DNA of 64,000 nucleotides from an uncultured Bacteroidales bacterium (GTDB taxonomy: Bacteria > Bacteroidota > Bacteroidia > Bacteroidales > Muribaculaceae): positions 1 to 64,000 of the forward strand of contig UQVH01000005.1 of NCBI GenBank assembly GCA_900544535.1, written 5' to 3'. Of the stretch, positions 17,572-24,669 are shown in pieces. Positions within the stretch are counted from its first letter, which is position 1; each line of letters opens with the position of its first letter. Below the pieces are notes generated by a model. It saw only the letters and a program-made list of their open reading frames with translations, was not told where the DNA came from and did not search any database. The translations under genes were made by a program, and so were the position numbers.

Positions 17572-17617
17572 TACTTAAACGGTGTTTAACGGGTGTTTAA
17601 CGGGGTGTTAAATGGCG

Positions 17618-18040
17618 TTACCAGTCGTAACGGTTTGGGGTCATGGAGCCGAAGCGCACGGGGTTGCGGGTGTCGTCGTCGGAGCCGTCGGGGGACTGAT
17701 AGACCGGGAGGTCGGGGGAGGCTTTGCCGGCCTGAATATCGCGCAGCCACTTGACAGAATCATTATATAGACATTCGCGGCGCTCATGGCCCATATTCTG
17801 GGGCAGACGGTGAATCATGAGCCACAGGGCGATATTTACGGCGCACTGCACCAGCATGGAATTGCGGCACGGTCCGGAGGCGGCAAACGCACGGTCGAGG
17901 TCATAGCGGTGGCGCAGGTAAGAGGCTATTTGCTCCATTGCGGCGGCTTCGGCAGTCAGGCGGATGTCGTCGTTCTGGGTTATCTGCTTGAACTCGTAGT
18001 CGTCGCACACACTGCGGTAGTCGTCGAGGGTCAGGAACAT
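17618..18040 (-). CDS. Head-tail connector / neck protein (Mu gp36-like, DUF1320)
   Basis: 140 aa. The start MFLTLDDYRSVCDDYEFKQI, the AAAMEQIASYLRHRYDLDRAF segment and ALWLMIHRLPQNMGHERREC follow the DUF1320 pattern. The family forms part of the neck between head and tail. It overlaps the upstream small gene by 10 bp, so translation is coupled. Confidence 0.78.
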   Translation of the reverse strand: MFLTLDDYRSVCDDYEFKQITQNDDIRLTAEAAAMEQIASYLRHRYDLDRAFAASGPCRNSMLVQCAVNIALWLMIHRLPQNMGHERRECLYNDSVKWLRDIQAGKASPDLPVYQSPDGSDDDTRNPVRFGSMTPNRYDW

Positions 18041-18291
18041 GGGCGCGAAGTGTTACGGGGTGAAGCCTCAAAAATTGCGATTTCGCGGGCTTTTTCGGCC
18101 GAGAGTCCCGGGAGCCTTTTCTGGCGGATCAATTTTTTCACGCCCTGCATGGAGACGCAGACCGGGTGTCCCTGATGGACGAGCACCAGGTATTTTTTAC
18201 GGTAGAGGTCGGCAGAGCGCCGGGCCTGACGGATAGCACGATTTTTGCGCCAGTCGAACAGGAGGGCGCGGAAGTATTCAGCAATTACCAT
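18031..18291 (-). CDS. Small basic phage protein, unknown
   Basis: 86 aa, strongly basic (RALLFDWRKNRAIRQARRSA) with a helical C-terminus (GLSAEKAREIAIFEAS). It overlaps the terminase gene start-to-stop by 7 bp and the neck gene by 10 bp, so it is a genuine link in the coupled operon. The function is unknown; a DNA-packaging accessory or neck role would fit its position. Confidence 0.6.
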   Translation of the reverse strand: MVIAEYFRALLFDWRKNRAIRQARRSADLYRKKYLVLVHQGHPVCVSMQGVKKLIRQKRLPGLSAEKAREIAIFEASPRNTSRPCS

Positions 18292-19874
18292 GATACATTT
18301 TTAGCGTTAGGTCGCAAGCCTATTGAAGTGTTGTTAACAATATTTTTCTGGCGCGTGTCGCGCTGGAGAATCCATATAGCGCCCTCGTCGGCGTCGGGGC
18401 CGTCGTCGTGGCCGCGCATACCTTTTTCAAAAGCAAGGGTCTGGTCTATGCCGGTGAGCATGTCGGGGTCGTCCTTTTGCGCTTCGTCGTAGGTGACAAA
18501 GCCACGTTCCCAGAGGGGCGAAACCGCTTCAACACGCTGGAACTTGTCGGGCTTTTTCCGCTTGTCGCCGGTGATGGGGAGCTGATAACCGCGCAGCTCC
18601 CCCTCGCGGCGGAACTCGTCAAGGATGGTGTCCTGCATGAAATTGGCCTCCATGTACCAGCGCACGGCAATTCCCTGGGCGCGGCACCATTCGTAGAGGT
18701 CGTAACACCAGCGGACCATTTCAGCGACGGAGCACTGGCGGACAAAAGAGCGGAGGCACCAGAGACCGGTCCCGGCTTTGCCCCAGAGCTTCGCGGCCTT
18801 GAAGTCGTTTTTTGTGGAGCCCTTGAAGCTGGGGTCGATGTAAAGCACAAATTCCGAGAATTTGGACCACGCCGGGCGTTTGCCCCAGCGGATCCACTCA
18901 TTCCGGAACACTGCCCCCTCAATGATGGGGTTGTTCATGTATTCTTTTTGAAATGCCCTGTACCCGGCGACATCTGCAAGGGCTTGCACTTCGGCCGGAG
19001 TCCATTTAGCGCGCCAGGATATATTTCCGTTGCGGTCGTAGATATTTACGCGGGTAACGTGGACAGTCTTAATCTCGCACCACTTCGCCAGAACTGAATT
19101 TTTGGCAATGAGGTTGCCGACCATGAAAAAGCGTCCGCGACCGCCGTCGAGGGTACCGAACAGAGCGGAGCGCACCCAGTCGAACAGTTTAGACACACGG
19201 GCCGGACTTTCGACCAGCTCGTCGTCGTCGAGGTCGTCAATAACGACATAATCCGGACGGTGGGAGCGATAGCGCAGACCGCGCGGAGACTGACCGCGAC
19301 CACGGGCAAAAAAGGCGACGTCGGAACGGGTAACAAACTCGCCCTCTTCCCAGGATCCAGCGTTGTACTGTTCGCCGAAATCGGCAATATAACGCTGGTT
19401 GTACTGTAATTCGGCCTGAATGTCGCCGAGCAGGGTTTTGGCGTTGTCCTCAGACTTGCCGACCAGCACCATGACGTTAATTTCACGCCCCTTTGTTTGG
19501 GTCGTTCCAAAAATTTCAGAGCCGACAATATCCCAGGCCATAAGCCACATGGGGATAAATACGTCCAAGTTGGTAGATTTTGCGGCTCCGCGGTGCCATA
19601 CAAAACCGGCCTTGAGGTTGCGGTTTTTTCTGATTTTGTTGGCGGCGTCGATATGGAACGGCGCGCAGGGCGTTGACTGCCCCGTTTCGGGATTTTCAGT
19701 CCAGTGCGGGAAATAGTGATCTACGAAATCGGCATAATTCAGCAAAAGCCGGCGCAGACGTGCAAGGCGCTGCTCGGCTGTTTCGTTGATGTTTACGGCG
19801 GTGGCTGCCTGCACCGTCTCGCAGTGCTGTTTCCACTTTTCCCGTGCTTTTAATATTTCCGCTTTCGTAGCCAT
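18285..19874 (-). CDS. Terminase large subunit (Mu gp28-like)
   Basis: ATP-driven packaging motor and nuclease. The 529-aa protein carries a Walker A-like P loop WHRGAAKST (residues 93-101) and a Walker B YVVIDDLDDDE (near residue 215). The C-terminal RNase H-like nuclease begins YIDPSFKG with its first acidic residue, and GPDADEGA lies near residue 500. The gene lies 3 nt after the small subunit. Length is near that of Mu gp28. Confidence 0.92.
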   Translation of the reverse strand: MATKAEILKAREKWKQHCETVQAATAVNINETAEQRLARLRRLLLNYADFVDHYFPHWTENPETGQSTPCAPFHIDAANKIRKNRNLKAGFVWHRGAAKSTNLDVFIPMWLMAWDIVGSEIFGTTQTKGREINVMVLVGKSEDNAKTLLGDIQAELQYNQRYIADFGEQYNAGSWEEGEFVTRSDVAFFARGRGQSPRGLRYRSHRPDYVVIDDLDDDELVESPARVSKLFDWVRSALFGTLDGGRGRFFMVGNLIAKNSVLAKWCEIKTVHVTRVNIYDRNGNISWRAKWTPAEVQALADVAGYRAFQKEYMNNPIIEGAVFRNEWIRWGKRPAWSKFSEFVLYIDPSFKGSTKNDFKAAKLWGKAGTGLWCLRSFVRQCSVAEMVRWCYDLYEWCRAQGIAVRWYMEANFMQDTILDEFRREGELRGYQLPITGDKRKKPDKFQRVEAVSPLWERGFVTYDEAQKDDPDMLTGIDQTLAFEKGMRGHDDGPDADEGAIWILQRDTRQKNIVNNTSIGLRPNAKNVSW

Positions 19875-19877
19875 GCG

Positions 19878-20348
19878 TTAAAAACTTTCTTTGAGCTTTT
19901 CGGAAATGAAAAGGTCGTGATAATGATTTATAGTTTTCAGCAGCTCCGGGGTGACATTCGGGTCGAAGCTCATGCGATATTGCAGCCACTTGCTGAAAGC
20001 CATAAAGACCTCTATCACGTCAACGACGGAAGTTTTTTTGTCGAGGCGTTCAACGGTGGCGGCGAACTTGACGAGCTTGTCGGCGCTGGCTGCTGTTTTC
20101 TCCGGTGACGGGTCGGCGGCCAGGTCCTCCAGAAGCACGTTAATGCTGTTCAAAATCTTATTTACGAGCTCCGGGCGGGTGATGTTGGCAGCGGCGCGGG
20201 CCTGTTCCCAACCGCCCTCTGCAACCCATTTTGTAATTGTCTGTGCAGACACTCCCACCTTTTCGGCGATGGACTTCTGAGGCTCGCCCTGCATATAAAG
20301 GAGGCGGGCGTGTTCACGCTGCTGCTCACGTTCTTTTTTAGTTGCCAT
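19878..20348 (-). CDS. Terminase small subunit (Mu gp27-like, DUF1804)
   Basis: 156 aa. Residues 14-45 are a helix-turn-helix (LLYMQGEPQKSIAEKVGVSA followed by QTITKWVAEGGW) that would recognise phage packaging DNA. The helical remainder is typical of oligomerising small terminases. First gene of the minus-strand late operon. A CAACTTTG -7-like box lies about 62 nt upstream on the minus strand (plus 20410-20417). Confidence 0.82.
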   Translation of the reverse strand: MATKKEREQQREHARLLYMQGEPQKSIAEKVGVSAQTITKWVAEGGWEQARAAANITRPELVNKILNSINVLLEDLAADPSPEKTAASADKLVKFAATVERLDKKTSVVDVIEVFMAFSKWLQYRMSFDPNVTPELLKTINHYHDLFISEKLKESF

Positions 20349-20438
20349 TCATAAACATAAAATTTTACGGGTTTAGGCGCGACCACCATTGGCGCGCCTT
20401 TTCACAGTGCAAAGTTGGCTCAAAAAGGCACCATAATA

Positions 20439-20469
20439 AAAAAGAGTGTAAAAGATTTACACTCTTTTT
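20439..20469. terminator. Perfect 14-bp hairpin between the divergent late operons
   Basis: AAAAAGAGTGTAAA (20439-20452) and TTTACACTCTTTTT (20456-20469) are exact complements with a 3-nt loop and U-rich flanks on both strands. It can insulate the two divergent late modules or serve as a regulator site. Divergent promoter elements lie on both sides of it. Confidence 0.65.
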
Positions 20470-20498
20470 GCCCGGGGCGTGAACAATGCGCAATTTTG
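20467..20498 (+). promoter_or_regulatory. Candidate promoter for the plus-strand late module and tRNA
   Basis: A -33 TTTG (20467-20470), 20-nt spacer and CAATTTTG (20491-20498), one base off TAnnTTTG. The predicted start near 20505 is upstream of the tRNA and the protease gene. The minus-strand late promoter candidate CAACTTTG has the same C at its first position, which may mark activator-dependent late promoters of this phage. Confidence 0.45.
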
Positions 20499-20554
20499 CA
20501 GAGCTGAACGACTTACAGCCACATTCTTTGCTGTGGCAAAGCGGCAAGCCGATT

Positions 20555-20627
20555 AGCGGAGTAGAGCAGTTGACAGCTCGCCGGGCTCATTCCCCGGAGG
20601 TCGCAGGTTTGAGTCCTGCCTCCGCCA
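20555..20627 (+). tRNA. Initiator-type tRNA-Met (CAU) carried by the phage
   Basis: Complete cloverleaf. Acceptor arms are 20555-20561 / 20620-20626, the D arm is GAGC/GCTC, the T arm GCAGG/CCTGC, and the loop CTCATTC carries anticodon CAU (20588-20590). Initiator hallmarks are three consecutive G:C pairs closing the anticodon stem (GGG/CCC) and an unpaired 1:72, here A.C instead of the usual C.A. The normal G19:C56 contact is replaced by A19 and T56, a compensatory change that suggests selection for folding. Odd points are T at position 37, where a purine is nearly universal, and CAA rather than CCA at the 3' end. It may be functional with added CCA, or a diverging decoy. Confidence 0.75.
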
Positions 20628-20663
20628 CAACAATCAGGTATTAGGTAAAAAAGATTGATTAAC

Positions 20664-20730
20664 GGCCCCGGGCGCGGGGGACACACCCACCCTCCACCCA
20701 CCACCGCCCCCTCGCGCCCCGGGCTTTTTT
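20664..20730 (+). terminator. GC-rich terminator or attenuator after the tRNA
   Basis: GGCCCCGGGCGCGGGGG (20664-20680) pairs with CCCCCTCGCGCCCCGGGC (20707-20724), with one or two bulges, followed by TTTTTT (20725-20730). It lies between the tRNA and the protease gene, so it could release the tRNA transcript and attenuate read-through into the head genes. Confidence 0.75.
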
Positions 20731-20744
20731 AAGGACAAAATGCA

Positions 20745-21749
20745 ATGGCGAAAGATGTAATAATATCAACGGGAGCCGTGAACTGCTACGGCACGCGCGT
20801 GCTGACCAAGGGAATAGACCTGAGCCAGTACGAGCGCAACCCGGTTTTGCTCTGGATGCACCGTAGGGCATTCGACGGAAACGCTATGCCGATAGGCAAG
20901 GTCGAGAATCTGAGGGTCGAGGACGGCAAGCTGATAGGAACGCCGGTGTTTGACCAGAACGACGACTTCGCCAAGCAGATAGAGAACAAATGGGAAAGCG
21001 GCTTTTTGCGCATGGCTTCGGCCGCGCTTGAACCCATTGAAACGAGCGCGGACGAGGCGCTGGTGCTCCCCGGTCAGACGCGCGAGACAGTTACGCGGTC
21101 AAAGCTGATTGAGGTCAGCATTGTGGACATAGGAGGCAACGACGAGGCCCTGCAACTGTGCGGAGCCGACGGCAAGGTGATGAAGCTGGCCGCTGGAGAG
21201 GACGCGCCCGGACTCCCCCTGCTCCAACTGCAAAAAGATAGTGAACCCGAAACCGGCGCCAGTGCCGGCGAGGAAAACAATAAACCACATAATCAAACAA
21301 CAGCGATGAACAAAGAACAGTTAACCCTCCTGGGCTTGCCCGAGGGAGCCAGCGACGAGCAGGCGACCGCCGCGCTCCAGCTGATGAAAACGAAAGCCGA
21401 CAACGCGGACGCCTTGCAGCTGGCAGCCGTGACCCGGTGCGTGGACCAGGCGATTGCAGAGCGCAGGATTGTAGCCGAGCAGCGCGACCATTTTATCAAC
21501 CTGGGGAAAGCCGCCGGCGCGGCAATGCTTGCCGACACATTCAAGAGTATGCCCCCGCAGCAGAAGCCTACCGACACATTACACCTATCCCGCGAGAGCG
21601 CGCCCGGCTCCGGCGGCGGCAAGAGCTACGCCAAGCTCAGCGAAGTGCCCCAGGATGAGCTCCTGGCCCTCCGCAAGGACCAGCCCGCCGAATATATGCG
21701 GCTGTATAAGGCCGAATATGGCGTCGACTGCCCGCCCCTGAGCGAATAA
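20745..21749 (+). CDS. Prohead protease with C-terminal scaffold region (Mu gpI-like)
   Basis: 334 aa. Residues 1-150 form the protease part: YERNPVLLWMHRRAFDGNAM, with a His in the position of an HK97/Mu-type serine protease, then LIEVSIVDIGGND near residue 122. Residues 185-334 are a low-complexity, helical scaffold region (NKEQLTLLGLPEGASDEQAT and on). Protease with scaffold in one frame is the I/Z arrangement of Mu. The gene leads the plus-strand late module and is followed by the capsid gene. Confidence 0.85.
   Translation: MAKDVIISTGAVNCYGTRVLTKGIDLSQYERNPVLLWMHRRAFDGNAMPIGKVENLRVEDGKLIGTPVFDQNDDFAKQIENKWESGFLRMASAALEPIETSADEALVLPGQTRETVTRSKLIEVSIVDIGGNDEALQLCGADGKVMKLAAGEDAPGLPLLQLQKDSEPETGASAGEENNKPHNQTTAMNKEQLTLLGLPEGASDEQATAALQLMKTKADNADALQLAAVTRCVDQAIAERRIVAEQRDHFINLGKAAGAAMLADTFKSMPPQQKPTDTLHLSRESAPGSGGGKSYAKLSEVPQDELLALRKDQPAEYMRLYKAEYGVDCPPLSE
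21306..21749 (+). CDS. Possible nested scaffold protein (Mu gpZ-like), same frame as the protease
   Basis: An internal ATG at 21306 (MNKEQLTLLGLPEGASDEQA) is preceded by the A-rich ATCAAACAACAGCG, similar to other start regions of this phage such as that of the capsid gene (AACCCATAAACAACA). It would give a 147-aa helical protein identical to the protease C-terminus. In Mu the scaffold gpZ is made this way from within gene I. That internal initiation happens here is inferred. Confidence 0.45.
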   Translation: MNKEQLTLLGLPEGASDEQATAALQLMKTKADNADALQLAAVTRCVDQAIAERRIVAEQRDHFINLGKAAGAAMLADTFKSMPPQQKPTDTLHLSRESAPGSGGGKSYAKLSEVPQDELLALRKDQPAEYMRLYKAEYGVDCPPLSE

Positions 21750-21781
21750 GACCCGTAAGAACAAATAACCCATAAACAACA

Positions 21782-22870
21782 ATGAAACCCAAAAACAACC
21801 TTTTCAAAACCCTGTTCGGCCTTGTCGGCTGTATGCTGATGGCCGTAACATTCAACGCCGCCGCCGGCGCCACGTGTGCCGTGGCAATCGGGTGCGCGCC
21901 GGAGGCCGGAGCCATAGCCGGCAACGTGCTGGCTCTCGCCCTCCAGGGGGCAGCCCCCAGCGGCGCCCTCCGCGCCGGAGTGCTCAAAGAGATATGGACC
22001 GGCGAACAGATCAAACAATTCCGCACCGCTCTGGAGTCCTGGGGCTGGCTGGCGCGCATACGCAGCTATAACCAGCATGTGGATAACGATGTGATTCACT
22101 TCGTGGCTATCGGCGGCGACCCCAAGGTGCTGGTCAACAACACTACCTATCCAATTCCCGTTACCGCACTGGAGGACGCCGACAAGCCTATCGGTCTGGA
22201 TAAATTCAGCACCGAGGCCACCCCGGTGACAGACGACGAGCTGCACGCTATCAGTTACGACAAGATGGCGAGCGTTCAGGAGCGCCACCGCGACGCCCTT
22301 GTGGAGACATTCGGAGCCCACGCAATCCATGCGATTGCCCCGGCCAAGAACGCGACAGGCATTCCCGTATTGCGTACCACAGGCGCAGCCTATGGCGGTC
22401 GCAAGCGTATGACCCCCGACGACCTGCTGGCACTTAAGGAGTCTTTCGACAAGATGAAGATCCCCAAGAAAGACCGCATTCTGGTACTTTGCAGCGAACA
22501 CGTCAACGACCTGCTGGCTACCGAGCAGCGCTTCAAAGACCACTACAACATCAACCAGACCGAGGGCAAGATTTGCCGCCTCTATGGCTTCGACATATTC
22601 GAGTATGACGGCACACCATTCTACAACCCGACCTCCGGCGAAAAACTGGCGTGGGGTGCAGTTCCGGCGGCCACAGACATGCAGAGCTCCGTCGCATTCT
22701 ACGCGGGCCGCATGATGAAAGCCGCAGGCTCCACGAAATTCTATCACAGCAAGGCCGAAAACGACCCGCAGAACCACCGCAACCTCGTGAACTTCGAGCA
22801 GTACGGCATTTGTCTGCCCCTGAGCGAGACCAACTGCCGCGCGGCCATAATGAGCGACAAAGTCGCGTAA
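21782..22870 (+). CDS. Major capsid protein (Mu gpT-like)
   Basis: 362 aa, following the protease/scaffold gene as in Mu. The region WTGEQIKQFRTALESWGWLA is followed by an alpha/beta body with KNATGIPVLRTTGAAYGGRK and DRILVLCSEHVNDLL, in keeping with HK97-fold capsids. The first 40 residues are odd: a basic start and a hydrophobic stretch (LFGLVGCMLMAVTFNAAAGA) read like a signal peptide. It may be a cleaved delta domain-type extension or a membrane-targeting segment. Confidence 0.82.
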   Translation: MKPKNNLFKTLFGLVGCMLMAVTFNAAAGATCAVAIGCAPEAGAIAGNVLALALQGAAPSGALRAGVLKEIWTGEQIKQFRTALESWGWLARIRSYNQHVDNDVIHFVAIGGDPKVLVNNTTYPIPVTALEDADKPIGLDKFSTEATPVTDDELHAISYDKMASVQERHRDALVETFGAHAIHAIAPAKNATGIPVLRTTGAAYGGRKRMTPDDLLALKESFDKMKIPKKDRILVLCSEHVNDLLATEQRFKDHYNINQTEGKICRLYGFDIFEYDGTPFYNPTSGEKLAWGAVPAATDMQSSVAFYAGRMMKAAGSTKFYHSKAENDPQNHRNLVNFEQYGICLPLSETNCRAAIMSDKVA

Positions 22871-22882
22871 AGACCCAGCCGA

Positions 22883-23512
22883 ATGACAACACTAAAGCGA
22901 GGTAGCCGCGGGGCGGAAGTCAAGACCCTGCAAGGTAAATTAAACCTGATGGCCGACGGCATATTCGGACCCTTGACCGAGGAAGCGGTAAAAGAGTTTC
23001 AGAAGCGCAAGGGGCTGACGGCCGACGGTGTTGTCGGGGCGCAGACGTGGGCGGCTCTGGGAGTAGCCCAGAGCAAGCGCAAGATCGATGAAATCATACT
23101 GCACTGCACGGCCACGCCGGAGGGTGAGGAATTTTCCAACGCCCAGATAAAGCAAAGCCACCTTGCGCGGGGATTCTCCGACATAGGCTATCACTTTGTT
23201 ATCGGCCTTAACGGCGAAGTGCGCCCCGGACGTGCGGAAGCGATAGCCGGCGCCCACTGCACCGGGCATAACACGCGGTCAATTGGCGTGTGCTATGTCG
23301 GCGGGTCTCCGCCCCGGTCAACTCCCAACTGGAAAAAGTTGTGGAAAGATACGCGCACGGCGGCCCAGCGCGCAGCCCTTGAAAAGCTCGTGAAAGAGCT
23401 GCTCAGGCGATACCCAGGGGCGACAGTGCACGGGCACAATGAATTTGCCAACAAGGCGTGTCCGAGTTTCAACGTAAAAACATGGCTCACCCAGGTGGGC
23501 ATTAAACAGTAA
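22883..23512 (+). CDS. Endolysin: peptidoglycan-binding domain plus N-acetylmuramoyl-L-alanine amidase
   Basis: 209 aa. Residues 5-58 form a PG_binding_1 repeat (GSRGAEVKTLQGKL, then GPLTEEAVKEFQKRKGL and GVVGAQTWAALG). Residues 65-205 form an amidase_2 domain with zinc ligands visible as the His of IILHCTATPEG, the His of HGHNEFANKACPSF and the following Cys. It cuts the amide bond between MurNAc and L-alanine at lysis. No signal peptide, so export would depend on a holin. It is followed immediately by spanin-like genes. Confidence 0.9.
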   Translation: MTTLKRGSRGAEVKTLQGKLNLMADGIFGPLTEEAVKEFQKRKGLTADGVVGAQTWAALGVAQSKRKIDEIILHCTATPEGEEFSNAQIKQSHLARGFSDIGYHFVIGLNGEVRPGRAEAIAGAHCTGHNTRSIGVCYVGGSPPRSTPNWKKLWKDTRTAAQRAALEKLVKELLRRYPGATVHGHNEFANKACPSFNVKTWLTQVGIKQ

Positions 23513-23520
23513 CAACATGA

Positions 23521-24006
23521 ATGAGCGGCGAAATAATAACTATCATAATATCGGCGCTTTCGGCGGCGATAGCAGCCCCGGTCGGGGCATGGGTAGGCCG
23601 TAAGCTGGAGCGCGACAAATACAGGATCGAACTTGACCGGCTGCGGGCCGAGATGAAAGACAAGCTCGCCGAGGTCAAGAGCCACGAGCTGGAGAACGTG
23701 CGCAAGGCTGCGGACATACTCATGGAGAGTATTGTTCCGCCGCTCAAAGCCGAAATAAACAACTTACGCAATGATGTTCAGATGCTCAAAACGGCTTTGG
23801 ATCGCATTTGGGGCTGTCGCTATATTGACCGTTGCCCTGTCAAACACGAGCTGCTGCTCCACCCGAAAGGTGGCGGAGCAGAGCCGGACAGAGGCGGCGG
23901 CCCAGGTAGAGACGACGGCCCGGAGCGAAAGCCGGGAAGAACAGCAGCACGCGGCGACCCTGACGACGGTGACGGAGAGCCGGGGGACGACGGTGACGGA
24001 GGTTGA
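23521..24006 (+). CDS. Inner-membrane spanin-like protein (Rz-type)
   Basis: 161 aa. An N-terminal membrane segment (IITIIISALSAAIAAPVGAW, residues 5-24) is followed by a long coiled coil (residues 30-95). That is the plan of an i-spanin that bridges to the outer membrane at lysis. The last 70 residues are Gly/Pro/Asp-rich and overlap, in another frame, the lipoprotein gene starting at 23771, as Rz and Rz1 do. A pinholin role is the alternative because of the short N-terminal anchor. Confidence 0.6.
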   Translation: MSGEIITIIISALSAAIAAPVGAWVGRKLERDKYRIELDRLRAEMKDKLAEVKSHELENVRKAADILMESIVPPLKAEINNLRNDVQMLKTALDRIWGCRYIDRCPVKHELLLHPKGGGAEPDRGGGPGRDDGPERKPGRTAARGDPDDGDGEPGDDGDGG

Positions 24007-24322
24007 AATCTACGACACTACGCAGCCCGCAGACCCGGAGACCGGGAAGCCTCCGGTCAAGGCGCGAATCCGGCAGACGCATGGCGAGGAAAGCCGGAAC
24101 CGGGCACAGCTGGAGGAAACAGCCAGCGGCACGACCGAAGCCACGGAGGAAACGGAGCAGACCTATGAGGGCGGCACGCTTGACGAAGTGACGGTAACGG
24201 CCACAAAACCGCCGGGCCTGTGGGAGCGCATGAAACAGGGCGCGGCATGGGCGACGGCATTAACTATCCTGGCGGCAGCCGGGTGGATATTTTACAAAAT
24301 CAAAAAACGCAAAACGACATGA
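23771..24322 (+). CDS. Outer-membrane spanin-like lipoprotein, overlapping the previous gene
   Basis: 183 aa. A signal peptide (WIAFGAVAILTVALSNTSC) ends in a lipobox-like NTSC near residue 28. The body is charged and Thr/Glu-rich, and a C-terminal membrane segment (AAWATALTILAAAGWIFYKI) has a basic tail. The first 236 bp overlap the i-spanin-like gene in the +1 frame. The C-terminal anchor is unusual for an o-spanin, so a unimolecular spanin-type span is possible too. The end overlaps the next start as ATGA. Confidence 0.6.
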   Translation: MMFRCSKRLWIAFGAVAILTVALSNTSCCSTRKVAEQSRTEAAAQVETTARSESREEQQHAATLTTVTESRGTTVTEVEIYDTTQPADPETGKPPVKARIRQTHGEESRNRAQLEETASGTTEATEETEQTYEGGTLDEVTVTATKPPGLWERMKQGAAWATALTILAAAGWIFYKIKKRKTT

Positions 24323-24669
24323 GCAACGAAACCAAAAATAAGACCTCCGCTGATACAGTAGCGGAAAACTTGCAGGCCATAGCCGAGGTAGTCGCTACAA
24401 ATGCTCCCAGTGCCGAGGAAGTGGCGAAAGCCGCGGCCGCCGTTGCCTCCGCACCCGGTAAACCGGCCAAGCAGAAGCCGGGCAATGCAAAGCCCAAAGC
24501 GGCCGCCGCGACAGGCGCGCTCAAGGCCATAGGACTTGCCGCGTGCAAGCGCCACGGACTTAAAGCCGTGTGGGTAACGGACGACGGGCAGTGCTTCGAC
24601 CAGGAGAATAACGCCCGGGCACATGGTAAGAACCTGGAGAATCCCGAACCCTTAAAAGTGGAGGCGTGA
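24319..24669 (+). CDS. Ala/Lys-rich phage protein, unknown
   Basis: 116 aa from MSNETKNKTSADTVAENLQA. The start at 24319 is chosen for its ATGA overlap with the upstream gene. The first 70 residues are low-complexity Ala/Lys/Pro. The last 40 (ACKRHGLKAVWVTDDGQCFD) look folded and resemble the short domain often placed before tail sheath genes in Bacteroidales phages. It is coupled to the sheath gene. Confidence 0.6.
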   Translation: MSNETKNKTSADTVAENLQAIAEVVATNAPSAEEVAKAAAAVASAPGKPAKQKPGNAKPKAAAATGALKAIGLAACKRHGLKAVWVTDDGQCFDQENNARAHGKNLENPEPLKVEA

